Shown: positions 7,928 through 16,571 of the stretch, one piece after another | How positions within the stretch are numbered: position 1 is the stretch's first letter | How the letters are laid out: every line of letters begins with the position of its first letter | Notes under the pieces: model-generated | What the model was told of the DNA's origin: nothing | Database searches by the model: none | Seen by the model: the letters and a program-made list of their open reading frames with translations, nothing else | Source of the DNA: Marinibaculum pumilum | GTDB lineage: Bacteria; Pseudomonadota; Alphaproteobacteria; Ferrovibrionales; Ferrovibrionaceae | Direction of reading: 5' to 3' | Assembly: GCF_042646425.1 (NCBI RefSeq) | Contig: NZ_JBHRTR010000018.1 | Coordinates: 20,427 to 84,426 of the forward strand | DNA: 64,000 nt | Translations under genes and position numbers: made by a program

Positions 7928-9795
7928 TCGTGCGTGAAGGTGAAGGAGCCCAGGATCTTCACGTCGACATCGCCCTTGATGACGACCTTGGTGTCGCCCT
8001 CGATCGTCAGGGTGTAGCCGCCGCCGATCTGCTCCAGCTTGGCGTCGTGGACATATTCCACCGTCTGGTAGGACGCGGTGGTCCAGCGGTTCGCCGTCAT
8101 GTCGTCGCGGTCGCGCCCGGCCGTCGTCACCAGCCGCTCCGCGCCCTGGTCGTCGAACATGAAGACCCGGTTGCCGCCGGCATCCGAAATGCCGGTCAGG
8201 CGGCGGTGCGGGCCCGACGCCTTGCTGAGCTCGGAGAACTCGCCGCTGCGGCTGGGCTCGAAGGGCATGCGGTTGCGGCTGTTGTACAGGCTGGCGACGA
8301 TTACCGGCCGGTCCGGGTGGTCGTCGACATAGGCGACCAGCACCTCGTCGCCGACCCGCGGCAGCACCTGCATGCCGTGATTGCCGCCCGCCCAGCCCTG
8401 CGCCAGCCGCAGCCGGACCTTTGTGCCCCAGTTGTCCCACTTGAACGACACCAGCGGCCGATTGAACTGGTCGACATCGACCTGCTGGCCGGGGGCGGCG
8501 GTCTCCACCACCGCGATCTGCGCGGTGTTGAGCTCCGGATAGGGGGTCAGCTGCGACGGGCTGTACTGGAACTCCAGCTTCTGCGCCTCGAACACGTTGC
8601 TGAAATCCGGCTGCTCCAGCCCGTCGCGGGCGTGGCGCACCATGTCGTGCACCACCTGCCGGATGAAGAAGCTGCTGTCGGCGAACTCGCTCGGTGTGCC
8701 CCATTCCAGGTCGTAGGGCAGCACCACCTCCTCGCCCGCGGCGATGAACTGGGAGCGCGAGGCGCCGGTGGCCAGCAGCCGGTGCGACTGCTGGGCGCGG
8801 TTGCGCCGGGGCGACACCCGGTCGGCGCCTTCCAGCAGTTCGTCGAACATGCCGGGATACTGGAACACCTGCTGCGCATGGTCGATTGTCGGCGCCTTGC
8901 CCTGCAGCCGGGCGCCGGCATTGCGCGGGTTGTAGTCGCGGGTGACGTATTGCTGCGGCACGGTCTGTGCCTCGTAGACCAGGTCGGAGACCACGTCCGC
9001 CGGCTCGTTGCCGGTGGGTACCCGCCCCTCCGACAGCGCCAGCCGGCGTCCGAACAGCTGGCCGACGCGGAAATGGCCGTTGTCCTGCCCCAGGACGACC
9101 TGATAGCCCGCCGGCTCATGCGCGATGTAGTAGAAGATCCCTTCGCGTTCGAAATGGCGGTTGATGAAGTTGTAGTCGCTTTCGTTGTGCTGGATCAGGT
9201 ATTCGTGATTGCGGGGCCTTGTCTTCAGTCCGGCCGTGTTCACCACCGCACGCGACTTCACGGCGTCGGGATAGTCGTCGACGATCTGGTCCAGCACGTC
9301 CAGGATGCTGCCGCTCCAGACCCGCGACTTGCGGCTGAAGGCCAGCGACCAGATCCAGGGATAGACGAACAGGTCGTAGGCGGCCCTGGCCTGGCTGGCG
9401 CCGCTGAGGTGGCGGGCGCGGAAGATCTCGCCATGGAAGGTGCGGGAATCGGCGCCGCGGCCGATGGTCAGGCTGGCCGCCTTGTGCAGGATGCGCGACA
9501 CCCGCATATGGCTGCGCACGCCGGCGCGCTGCACCCGGATCCAGAAATAGAAGGGCGGCGGCGGTCCTTCCGGCAGGCCCAGGCTGGGTTCCAGATGCGG
9601 AAAGTCCCGGTCCTGGAACGGCGACAAGGCCGGCGGTGCCGACGGCATCTCGTTGAGCGCAAAGACCGGCGGCCGCGCCGGCAGGGTCTGGCGGATCCCG
9701 GACACGCTCTCCACGACCCGGAAGGCGAGGATGTCCTCGTCACGGAATCTCAGGTCGTCGGCGATGAACTCGTAGGTCTCGTACGCGTCGGCCAC
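7924..9795 (-). CDS. vgrG: VgrG type VI secretion tip protein
   Basis: About 623 residues. VgrG proteins trimerise at the tip of the contractile T6SS tube. The N-terminal region carries gp27-like signatures (an early R-I-L-H-K segment, then FLVYPW-like and N-E-S-D-Y-N-F-I-N-R-H-F-E-R-E-G-I at about residues 200-220). An OB-fold gp5-like block with LPRVGDEVLVAYVDDHPDRP lies near residues 470-500. The C-terminus ends soon after a beta-helix-like KVVIKGDVDVKILG stretch, with no long toxic extension. I chose GTG at 9795 because GGGGGAGG sits 6 nt upstream; another GTG two codons earlier is too close. It overlaps the TPR gene start by 4 bp and faces the DUF2169/DUF4150/DUF3540 set. Confidence 0.9.
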   Translation of the reverse strand: MADAYETYEFIADDLRFRDEDILAFRVVESVSGIRQTLPARPPVFALNEMPSAPPALSPFQDRDFPHLEPSLGLPEGPPPPFYFWIRVQRAGVRSHMRVSRILHKAASLTIGRGADSRTFHGEIFRARHLSGASQARAAYDLFVYPWIWSLAFSRKSRVWSGSILDVLDQIVDDYPDAVKSRAVVNTAGLKTRPRNHEYLIQHNESDYNFINRHFEREGIFYYIAHEPAGYQVVLGQDNGHFRVGQLFGRRLALSEGRVPTGNEPADVVSDLVYEAQTVPQQYVTRDYNPRNAGARLQGKAPTIDHAQQVFQYPGMFDELLEGADRVSPRRNRAQQSHRLLATGASRSQFIAAGEEVVLPYDLEWGTPSEFADSSFFIRQVVHDMVRHARDGLEQPDFSNVFEAQKLEFQYSPSQLTPYPELNTAQIAVVETAAPGQQVDVDQFNRPLVSFKWDNWGTKVRLRLAQGWAGGNHGMQVLPRVGDEVLVAYVDDHPDRPVIVASLYNSRNRMPFEPSRSGEFSELSKASGPHRRLTGISDAGGNRVFMFDDQGAERLVTTAGRDRDDMTANRWTTASYQTVEYVHDAKLEQIGGGYTLTIEGDTKVVIKGDVDVKILGSFTFTHE

Positions 9796-9822
9796 CGGCA
9801 CCCTCCCCCAAACGCCCCGCCC

Positions 9823-9844
9823 GGGCGGCCGGCAGTGGCCGCCC
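9823..9844 (-). terminator. GC-rich hairpin, possible terminator of the gltB-like gene
   Basis: A perfect 8-bp stem (GGGCGGCC at 9823-9830, GGCCGCCC at 9837-9844) with a 6-nt loop lies between the FMN-dependent gene that ends at 9929 and the vgrG start. On the minus strand it follows that stop codon by about 85 nt. Only a short TTT is seen further on, so it is a weak intrinsic terminator at best; it could equally affect the vgrG leader. Confidence 0.3.
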
Positions 9845-9928
9845 CCGTCCATAATCGCGGGGTGCCGGTTCGATTGCCACCGACTTTGGGCTGGAATCCT
9901 GCGCCTGGATGACCGTTTGTGACGCCGC

Positions 9929-11509
9929 TCAGAAGGCGGAGGCGCTGGCCCGCGCCCATTCAGCGGCATAGACGGGGCTGATCTCCTCCCCCAGCAGCTC
10001 GCCCGGCTGCAGGTAGGGATAGATCTCGCCATAGGTCTTCATCGTCTCGTTCTCCACCCGGCGGAAGATATGGCCGGGGCCCAGCGCGTCGGGATGGTCG
10101 ATGCCCATCGCGCCGCAGATGTCCAGGAAGCTCTCCACCGTCGCGTTGTGGAAGTTCTTCACCCAGACCGACTTCGTCGGCACGTCCACGGCGCGCGCCC
10201 GGTTCGGATCCTGGGTGGCGACCCCGGTCGGGCAGGAATTGTCGTTGCAGCGCAGCGCCTGGATGCAGCCGACGGAGAACATGAAGGCGCGAGCCGCGTT
10301 GCACATGTCGGCGCCTAGCGACAGCTTGGTCACCATGTCGAAGCCGTTGGCCACCTTGCCGCTGGCGATGACGTGGATCTTCTGGCGCAGGTTCACGCCC
10401 ACCAGGCAGGAATGCACGAAGGCCAGCCCTTCGTTGATCGGCAGGCCCATATAGTCGGTGAATTCCACTGGCGCCGCGCCGGTGCCGCCCTCGGCCCCGT
10501 CCACGGTGATGAAGTCGGGCGTGATGCCGGTCTCCACCATCGCCTTGCAGATCGACATGAATTCGCTCTTCACGCCGATGCAGAGCTTGAAGCCGACCGG
10601 CTTGCCGCCCGACAGCTCCCGCAGGCGGGCGACGAATTCCAGCAGCGCCTTCGGGGTGCCGAACTGGGTATGGGCAGGCGGCGAAACGCAGTCCTGGCCG
10701 CGCGGCACGCCGCGGATCTCCGAGATCTCGCGGCTGATCTTCGCCGCCGGCAGGATGCCGCCATGGCTGGGCTTGGCACCCTGGCTCAACTTGATCTCGA
10801 TCATCTTGACGACGTCGAGGGCGGCCTTCTTGCGGAACTGCTCCGGATCGAAGCCGCCATCGGCGGTGCGGCAGCCGAAATAGCCGGTGCCGATCTGCCA
10901 GATGATGTCGCCGCCATGTTCCAGGTGGTAGGGGCTGAGGCCGCCTTCGCCGGTATTGTGGGCGAAGCCGCCCAGCTTCGCGCCCCGGTTCATCGCCATG
11001 ATCGCATTCGGACTCAACGCACCGAAACTCATTGCCGAGATGTTCAGGCGCGAGGCGTTGTAGGGATGCTTGCAGTCCGGTCCGCCGACCGTGGTGCGGC
11101 CATCCTCCTCCCCCAGCTTCTTGGGCGAGAGCGAATGGACCGTGCTTTCATAGCCGATGTCGTAGATGTCCTGCTGGGTGCCGAACGGCAGGGTGTCCAG
11201 GCTGTGCTGCGCCCGGTGATAGACCAGCTCCCGCTGCTCGCGGTTGAACGGGCGGCCGGACAGATTGGTGTTGATGAAGTACTGCTGGATCTCCGGCCGG
11301 ATGAACTCGAACATGTAGCGCAGATGTCCGATCACCGGGTAGTTGGCCAGCACGTTGATCCGGCTGAGATGGATGTCGTACAGGCCGAGCGCGATATAGA
11401 TGGCAACCGGGATCAGCAGCCAGAAGACCCACGGCACCGCCGCGCCGACCACGCAGACCAGGACCAGGCCGATCACCGAGATGTAATAGAAGACGGCACG
11501 CTGCGTCAC
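9929..11509 (-). CDS. FMN-binding glutamate synthase family protein
   Basis: 526 residues from GTG with GGGGGA upstream. It begins with two hydrophobic membrane segments (about residues 7-45), followed by a domain homologous to the central/FMN domain of glutamate synthase large subunits. Diagnostic pieces include N-I-S-A-M-S-F-G-A-L-S-P-N-A, NTGEGGLSPYH, QGAKPSHGGILPA, VDGAEGGTGAAP and a Cys cluster CIQALRCNDNSCPTGVATQ that matches the 3Fe-4S ligand region. The amidotransferase domain of true GltB is absent, so this is the membrane-anchored stand-alone family, whose reaction is not settled. Its downstream neighbour on the same strand is vgrG, but the 133-bp gap argues against a shared operon. 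Confidence 0.88.
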   Translation of the reverse strand: MTQRAVFYYISVIGLVLVCVVGAAVPWVFWLLIPVAIYIALGLYDIHLSRINVLANYPVIGHLRYMFEFIRPEIQQYFINTNLSGRPFNREQRELVYHRAQHSLDTLPFGTQQDIYDIGYESTVHSLSPKKLGEEDGRTTVGGPDCKHPYNASRLNISAMSFGALSPNAIMAMNRGAKLGGFAHNTGEGGLSPYHLEHGGDIIWQIGTGYFGCRTADGGFDPEQFRKKAALDVVKMIEIKLSQGAKPSHGGILPAAKISREISEIRGVPRGQDCVSPPAHTQFGTPKALLEFVARLRELSGGKPVGFKLCIGVKSEFMSICKAMVETGITPDFITVDGAEGGTGAAPVEFTDYMGLPINEGLAFVHSCLVGVNLRQKIHVIASGKVANGFDMVTKLSLGADMCNAARAFMFSVGCIQALRCNDNSCPTGVATQDPNRARAVDVPTKSVWVKNFHNATVESFLDICGAMGIDHPDALGPGHIFRRVENETMKTYGEIYPYLQPGELLGEEISPVYAAEWARASASAF

Positions 11510-11573
11510 CGATATCCCCCTCCCCGCTTGCGGCGCCGCGCCCGGCCCCGCCGATTCTCGGGCCGCAGTCTAG

Positions 11574-12458
11574 CTAGGCCGAAGGAGGCGGGCCAGAGCC
11601 GCTCTGGCGCCTACGGAAGCGGCCGGAGGCACGCGCCACCAGCGCCGTGGCCAGGGCAGCCGGCATCAGCCGGAAAGCGAGGGCGATGATCCGGTTCACC
11701 CGGCCGGTCACCACCACCGGACGGCCCGCCAGGGCCGCGTCGATGCCCTGGCGGGCCACCGCCTGCGCATCCATCCACAGCCAGCGCGGCAGGCGGGCGA
11801 CCGTCTCGCGGCTGCCGGTGATGTCGTGGAACTCGCTGTAGGTGAAGCCCGGGCAGATCGCGCTGACCGTCACTCCGCTGCCGCGCAGTTCCTGCGACAG
11901 CGCCTCGGAAAAGCGGAGCATCCAGGCCTTCGCCGCGCCGTACTGGGTGCTGCCCGGCGCCCCCGGCAGGAAGGCCGCCAGCGAGGCGATGTTGAGGATC
12001 TGCCCCCGGCCCCGCGCGATCATCCCGGGCAGGCAGAGATGGCTCAGCTCCGCCACGGCCGTTACCATCACCGTCATGAAATCGCGCTGGGCCAGCCAGA
12101 GGCTGTCCGCATAATCGCCCGGCACCGCATAGCCGGCATTGTTCACCAGCATGTCGACCCGCCAGCCGGCCTCCGCCACGGCACGCATCAGGGCCTGCGG
12201 CGCCTGCGGGTCGGCCAGGTCGGCCGGCAGCACCAGGCAGGCCGCGTCATGGTCCGCTGCCAGCCGTGCCGCCAGGGCCGCCAGCCGCTCCTCCCGCCGG
12301 GCCGTCAGCACAAGGTCGTAGCCCCGGGCCGCCAGCGCCTCCGCGAAGGCCGCGCCGATGCCGGCGGAGGCGCCGGTCACCATCGCGACGGGACGGATCG
12401 TCCTGGGCATCGTCACGGCGGCCGCGTCATCCGAATGGGTCGCACCGTCCTGCGTCAT
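11574..12458 (-). CDS. Short-chain dehydrogenase/reductase (SDR) family protein
   Basis: About 294 residues from the chosen ATG. The Rossmann cofactor loop VTGASAGIGAAFAEAL, the NNAG motif (VNNAGYAV), the catalytic Ser in NIASLAAFLPG and the YGAAK pair (Tyr-Lys) are all present, so it should be an active NAD(P)-dependent classical SDR. The closest style is the DltE/YqjQ-type oxidoreductases with a hydrophobic C-terminal tail (residues about 250-280). The start is uncertain: ATG at 12410 also leaves a complete domain. It is transcribed away from the amidase gene, whose start lies 111 bp off. Substrate unknown. Confidence 0.87.
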   Translation of the reverse strand: MTQDGATHSDDAAAVTMPRTIRPVAMVTGASAGIGAAFAEALAARGYDLVLTARREERLAALAARLAADHDAACLVLPADLADPQAPQALMRAVAEAGWRVDMLVNNAGYAVPGDYADSLWLAQRDFMTVMVTAVAELSHLCLPGMIARGRGQILNIASLAAFLPGAPGSTQYGAAKAWMLRFSEALSQELRGSGVTVSAICPGFTYSEFHDITGSRETVARLPRWLWMDAQAVARQGIDAALAGRPVVVTGRVNRIIALAFRLMPAALATALVARASGRFRRRQSGSGPPPSA

Positions 12459-12568
12459 CGTGCCATCATCGCCCGCCCGCCGGCACCGAAACAATCTCGG
12501 ACCGCAGCCCGGCGGAGAATTGCGGCCGGACCGCCCACCGGGGGCGCCGCCCAGAGGGGAGAAACATC

Positions 12569-14029
12569 GTGACCGATCAGCCGGAGCACCAGGGGACCGC
12601 GGCAGCGGCCTCGCTGACCATGACCGCGACGGAGATGCTGCGCCGCTTCCGCGCCGGCACCCTGTCGCCGGTCACGGTGGCGGAGGCGCAGCTGCTGCGC
12701 ATGGAGAAGGTGGAACCGCAGCTGAACGCCTTCCAGTACCGGGCGGAGGCGGCCGCAGTCCTGGACCAGGCCAGGGCCTCGGCGCAGCGCTGGCAGGACG
12801 GCGCGCCCGCCGGGCCGCTGGACGGCGTGCCCGTCACCATCAAGGACCTGGTCGATGTCGCGGGCTGGCCGATGCGGCGCGGATCCGCCACCACCGCCAC
12901 GCAGCCGGCGACGGAGGATTCGCCCTGCGTCGCGCGGCTGCGGGAGGCGGGGGCCATCTTCCTGGGCAAGACCACAACGCCGGAATTCGGCTGGAAGGCG
13001 ATGACCGACGGCCCGCTGTTCGGCACCACCCGTAGCCCCTGGAACCTGGACCACAGCCCCGGCGGCTCCTCTGGCGGCGCGGCAGCGGCGCTGGCGGCCG
13101 GGGTCGGCACCCTGGCGCATGGCAATGACGGCGGCGGCTCGGTGCGGATCCCGTCCAGCTATTGCGGCCTGGTCGGGCTGAAGCCGACCTTCGGCCGGGT
13201 GCCGCATGTCCCGGCGCCGACCCCCTACGCCACCCTGGGCATCAGCGGGCCGATCGTGCGGTCAGTGGCGGATGCTGCCCTGATGCTCAACGTGATGGCC
13301 GGTCCGGACCCGCGCGACTGGTACAGCCTGCCTCATCATGGCCATGACTGGCGGACCGATGTCCGCCCCGACATTGACGGCCTGCGGGTCGCCGTCACCA
13401 CCCAGTTCGGCGAGGCAGAGGTCGAGCCGGAGGTACGGGCGGCGGTGGAAATGGCCGCGGCGAAGCTGGAGGCCCATGGCATCCCGGTCACCCGCATCGA
13501 CAGCCTGCTGGAGCCGCTGGCGCCGCGCTTCCACGAATACTGGCGGCTGGGCTTCGCGACCCTGATCCGCGACCTGGACGGGGCGCAGCGGGAAAAGCTG
13601 GACCAGAATTTCCGCCGCTTCGCGGAAGAGGGCGAAAAGCTGGACCTGGCAGCCTTTTACCGGGGCCATGACGCGCGGGTCGAACTGGGCAGCTTCTTCG
13701 GCAGCTTCCATGCCCAGTACGACATCCTGCTGACACCCACCACGCCGACCGCGGCGCCAAGCCTGGACCTGGTCTATGGCAGCGCGACACATGACCGCTA
13801 CAAGCGGGCGGTACCCTTCACCCTGCCGTTCAACCTGACCGGCCAGCCGGCCTGCTCCCTGCCCTGCGGCCTGACCGATTCGGGCCTGCCGATAGGCCTG
13901 CAGATCGTCGCCGCCCGCTTCCGCGAAGATCTGGTCCTGCGCGCCGCACGGCTGATGGAAACCCTGCTGGACTTTCCGCAGCCGCATCCGGCCCTGCAGG
14001 CCTCCGTCGCGCGGCTGGCCGGAGCCTGA
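12569..14029 (+). CDS. Amidase signature family hydrolase
   Basis: 486 residues from GTG, preceded by AGAGGGGAG. The amidase signature triad is visible with the right spacing: Lys92 in VTIKDLVDV, cis-Ser167 in GGSSGG and nucleophile Ser191 in DGGGSVRIP. These enzymes hydrolyse amides (or the amide of Glu-tRNA in GatA); GatB and GatC are absent nearby, so this is a catabolic or detoxifying amidase rather than GatA. A secreted amino-acid/amide-type binding protein follows 100 bp downstream on the same strand, which would fit uptake and hydrolysis of an amide compound (inference). Confidence 0.9.
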   Translation: MTDQPEHQGTAAAASLTMTATEMLRRFRAGTLSPVTVAEAQLLRMEKVEPQLNAFQYRAEAAAVLDQARASAQRWQDGAPAGPLDGVPVTIKDLVDVAGWPMRRGSATTATQPATEDSPCVARLREAGAIFLGKTTTPEFGWKAMTDGPLFGTTRSPWNLDHSPGGSSGGAAAALAAGVGTLAHGNDGGGSVRIPSSYCGLVGLKPTFGRVPHVPAPTPYATLGISGPIVRSVADAALMLNVMAGPDPRDWYSLPHHGHDWRTDVRPDIDGLRVAVTTQFGEAEVEPEVRAAVEMAAAKLEAHGIPVTRIDSLLEPLAPRFHEYWRLGFATLIRDLDGAQREKLDQNFRRFAEEGEKLDLAAFYRGHDARVELGSFFGSFHAQYDILLTPTTPTAAPSLDLVYGSATHDRYKRAVPFTLPFNLTGQPACSLPCGLTDSGLPIGLQIVAARFREDLVLRAARLMETLLDFPQPHPALQASVARLAGA

Positions 14030-14129
14030 CCTCGCAACGGGACCCTGAATCCGCAGCAAATCCCCTATAGTGGGTCGCGGGCCGCCAACCGAGACAAAGG
14101 CCGGCCATGGCCGGGCAAGGGAGAACGCG

Positions 14130-15338
14130 ATGGGGTACCGACCCGCGACGCGCCGCGGCGCATGGGCGATCGCCGCAGGATTTGTGCTGGGCGGCCTGCT
14201 GCTGGCCGGCCAGCCGCTGGCAAGCGGCAGCGCCGCTGCCGCCGACCCGATCAAGATCGGCACCGTCTTCAACACCACCGGCGGGCAGGCGATCCTGGAC
14301 GTCCCCGCCAGCCATGGCGCGCAGCTGGCGATCGGGCAGATCAATGCCGCCGGCGGGGTCGAGGGGCGGCCGCTGCAATGGGTGGCGGTGGACGGCAACA
14401 GCGTGCCGCTGGACCTGGCCGCGCAGACCGGTCAGGCGCTGAACGACGATCCCGGCATCGTCGCCTTCCTGGGGCTGTCGGACACCGACAATGTGCTGGC
14501 GGCGGCGCCGGTGGCGGCCGCGGCCTCCCGCGTCTTCCTGACCAGCGGCGCCACCTCCCCGCTGCTGCCCGGCCAGGTGCCGACCTGGCTCTTCCTGGCC
14601 TGCTTCGGCGACAATGTGCAGGCGGCAGCCGGCGCGGAATGGGCCTACCGGCACCTCAAGGCCCGCCGTGTCGCGATCTTCTACGAGCCCACCGAGAGCT
14701 ATACGAAGCTGCTGCAGCGCTATTTCGGCGAACGCTTCACCGCGCTGGGCGGCAGGATCGTCGCCACGAAGAAGGTCTATCCCGGCGCGGCGATCCCGCA
14801 TCTGCCGCGCACCGACATGCTGGCCTCCGGCGATGTCGACCTGCTGTTCCTCAGCGTGCAGACGGCCGAGGATGCCGTACGCCTGGTGCCGCTGATCCGC
14901 AGGGCCGGCTATCGCGGGCCGATCCTGGGCGGCGACGGCTACGATGCCGAAGCGGTCTGGGCAAAGCATCCCGACATCGGGGACACCTACTTCACCACCC
15001 ATGTCTACCTGGCGCCGGACAATCCGAACCCGAAGGTGGGCGCCTTCCTGAAGGCCTATGCCGCGGCCCGTCCGGGCGAGGATCCCGGCGCCTTCGGCGC
15101 CCTGGGCTTTGATGCCGCCGGCCTGGTCGCCGCCGCCATGACCCGCGCCGGCGCAACCGACCCGGGCGGCGTGCTGGAGGGGCTGACCGGACTGGAAGGC
15201 TATCAGGGCGTGACCGGGACCATCAGCTTCCCGGGGGAGAGCCGGATTCCCCTGAAAAGCGTGACGATCCTGAAGGTCGACAAAGGCCGCCAGGCCTTCG
15301 TCGACCAGATCCTGCCAGAGTCGGTGCCGAAACCCTGA
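14130..15338 (+). CDS. ABC transporter substrate-binding protein (Leu/Ile/Val-type, PBP1)
   Basis: 402 residues, ATG with AAGGGAGAAC upstream. The N-terminus is a typical signal peptide with an Arg-rich start, a hydrophobic core (AIAAGFVLGGLLLAG) and an Ala-rich cleavage region ASGSAAAADP near residues 32-40. The mature part has type I periplasmic fold features: DPIKIGTVFNTTGGQA, AINQ-like INAAGGVEGRP, VAFLGLSDTDN and YDAEAVW. Such proteins capture branched amino acids, amides or aromatic compounds for an ABC importer. No permease or ATPase genes are next to it, so the partner transporter must be elsewhere. It sits behind the amidase gene. Confidence 0.88.
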   Translation: MGYRPATRRGAWAIAAGFVLGGLLLAGQPLASGSAAAADPIKIGTVFNTTGGQAILDVPASHGAQLAIGQINAAGGVEGRPLQWVAVDGNSVPLDLAAQTGQALNDDPGIVAFLGLSDTDNVLAAAPVAAAASRVFLTSGATSPLLPGQVPTWLFLACFGDNVQAAAGAEWAYRHLKARRVAIFYEPTESYTKLLQRYFGERFTALGGRIVATKKVYPGAAIPHLPRTDMLASGDVDLLFLSVQTAEDAVRLVPLIRRAGYRGPILGGDGYDAEAVWAKHPDIGDTYFTTHVYLAPDNPNPKVGAFLKAYAAARPGEDPGAFGALGFDAAGLVAAAMTRAGATDPGGVLEGLTGLEGYQGVTGTISFPGESRIPLKSVTILKVDKGRQAFVDQILPESVPKP

Positions 15339-15372
15339 CCTGGGCGCCCCCCGACCCCGGCTGGGGCCGCAC

Positions 15373-15891
15373 CTATTGCCAGCCGACGCACCAGGGATCG
15401 GGCTCGAGGTCGGACGGCCGGCCGGCCGGCTCGGTCCCGGCCTCGCCGGGCGGGGGGAAGGCCTTCTTGAAGGTGAAGGCGAAGGGCGAAGGGCCCTCGC
15501 GCTCCAGCAGCTTCAGGCGCTCCAGCGCCTCTTCCGCGGTCGGACGATGGCCTGCGGGCACCCACCACAGCACCTGGTAGGGGCCGTCGGGGCGCGCGAA
15601 CCATTGCCGGCGGCCCGCCATCACGCCCTGGTGGGCGGTGCGATAGACGAACCGGAACAGGTCCTCGACATTTTCCCAGACCGACATGTTGACCAGGAAG
15701 CTGGGATCGTCGCTGACCAGGATGTCGGTGGCGTTGCCGCTGTCGCTCTGCAGGCGCCAGACGAAGCCGGGCGCGGCATCGGCCAGGGCGTTGATCTCGT
15801 CCAGCCGGTCCGTGAAACCCGCCATGCGCGGATCCTCCACCGGGTACAGCACATGCCCCACGTTCAACTGGGCAATCTGCCAGGCGCCCAT
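15373..15891 (-). CDS. DUF3291 family protein
   Basis: 172 residues. The sequence opens AQLNVGHVLYPVEDPRM and continues F-T-D-R-L-D-E-I-N-A-L-A-D-A-A-P-G-F-V-W-R-L, the diagnostic block of DUF3291, a monooxygenase-like ferredoxin-fold family; then VNMSVWENVEDLFRFVYRT and WWVPAGHRPT follow. The reaction is unknown. It has its own gene-sized gap on both sides, is convergent with the ABC binding protein gene (34-bp gap) and shares direction with the genes upstream. The C-terminal 25 residues are Pro/Glu-rich and probably disordered. Confidence 0.85.
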   Translation of the reverse strand: MGAWQIAQLNVGHVLYPVEDPRMAGFTDRLDEINALADAAPGFVWRLQSDSGNATDILVSDDPSFLVNMSVWENVEDLFRFVYRTAHQGVMAGRRQWFARPDGPYQVLWWVPAGHRPTAEEALERLKLLEREGPSPFAFTFKKAFPPPGEAGTEPAGRPSDLEPDPWCVGWQ

Positions 15892-15962
15892 TCGCCGTTT
15901 CCTTCCCTGTATCTCCGGCCAGGCGGCCTTCGCCCGATCCGCATGTCCTATACTTGGCCGTA

Positions 15963-16562
15963 TCAGTCCCGCGCCGCAATCGGCCTGTCGCTGACCGCGA
16001 CGACCGGATGGCCGATGGCCACCTCCCGGAAGCTGTGCGCCAGCGGACCCGGCTCCCAGAACTGCATCGGCGCCAGGCCCGGCCTGGGCACGGTCGCATA
16101 GGGGATGTTCCAGCCGGCCTGCGACGGCAGCGCCTTGCGCCGGTCCGGCGTCAGGCGGCCGCGGGTCACGCTGCCGGCGGCCGGGTCGACCAGCCAGATC
16201 GCCTCCGGTCCGGCATGCTGCAGCAGCCCCGCGGTCGCGTCAGGCGCGACATAGACCGTCAGGTCCGAGCGCCTGTGCCAGCCAGGAAGGCCCGGGCTCG
16301 ACCCGGCGGCCCGTCGCGCCCTGTGCCAGTAGGTGGTGCCGTCGGCCTGCACCAGATAGACGGAGCCCTGGTCGGTCTGCAGCCACAGGCGGGTATCGGC
16401 GGCACCGGCCGGCGGCCCCTCCGCCGCCGTCGCAACCCGCTCCGCCACCACCCCGGCCCCCAGGATCGCGGCAGCCAGGCAGATCGTCGCGGCAACGGTC
16501 TTTGCCTTCCCGCCCCCGGCGCTCCCGCGCCCCGACCCCACGGCATTCGCTTTCCGGATCAT
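15963..16562 (-). CDS. Hypothetical protein with N-terminal membrane anchor/signal
   Basis: 199 residues, ATG at 16562, only 9 bp after the MBL hydrolase stop, so probably in one operon with it. Residues about 18-40 form a hydrophobic segment (TVAATICLAAAILGAGVV) after a basic stretch, either a signal peptide or an anchor. The rest is a small beta-rich domain (LWLQTDQGSVYLVQADGTTYWHR, TVYVAPDATAGLLQHAG). I recognise no family. An exported accessory protein is the simplest reading. Confidence 0.7.
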   Translation of the reverse strand: MIRKANAVGSGRGSAGGGKAKTVAATICLAAAILGAGVVAERVATAAEGPPAGAADTRLWLQTDQGSVYLVQADGTTYWHRARRAAGSSPGLPGWHRRSDLTVYVAPDATAGLLQHAGPEAIWLVDPAAGSVTRGRLTPDRRKALPSQAGWNIPYATVPRPGLAPMQFWEPGPLAHSFREVAIGHPVVAVSDRPIAARD

Positions 16563-16571
16563 GGCCCGGCC

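Noticed and set aside
7762..9912. 716-codon open frame on the plus strand across vgrG
   Set aside because: It is antisense to a well-supported vgrG gene. Its composition is a mirror of that gene and no domain is seen.
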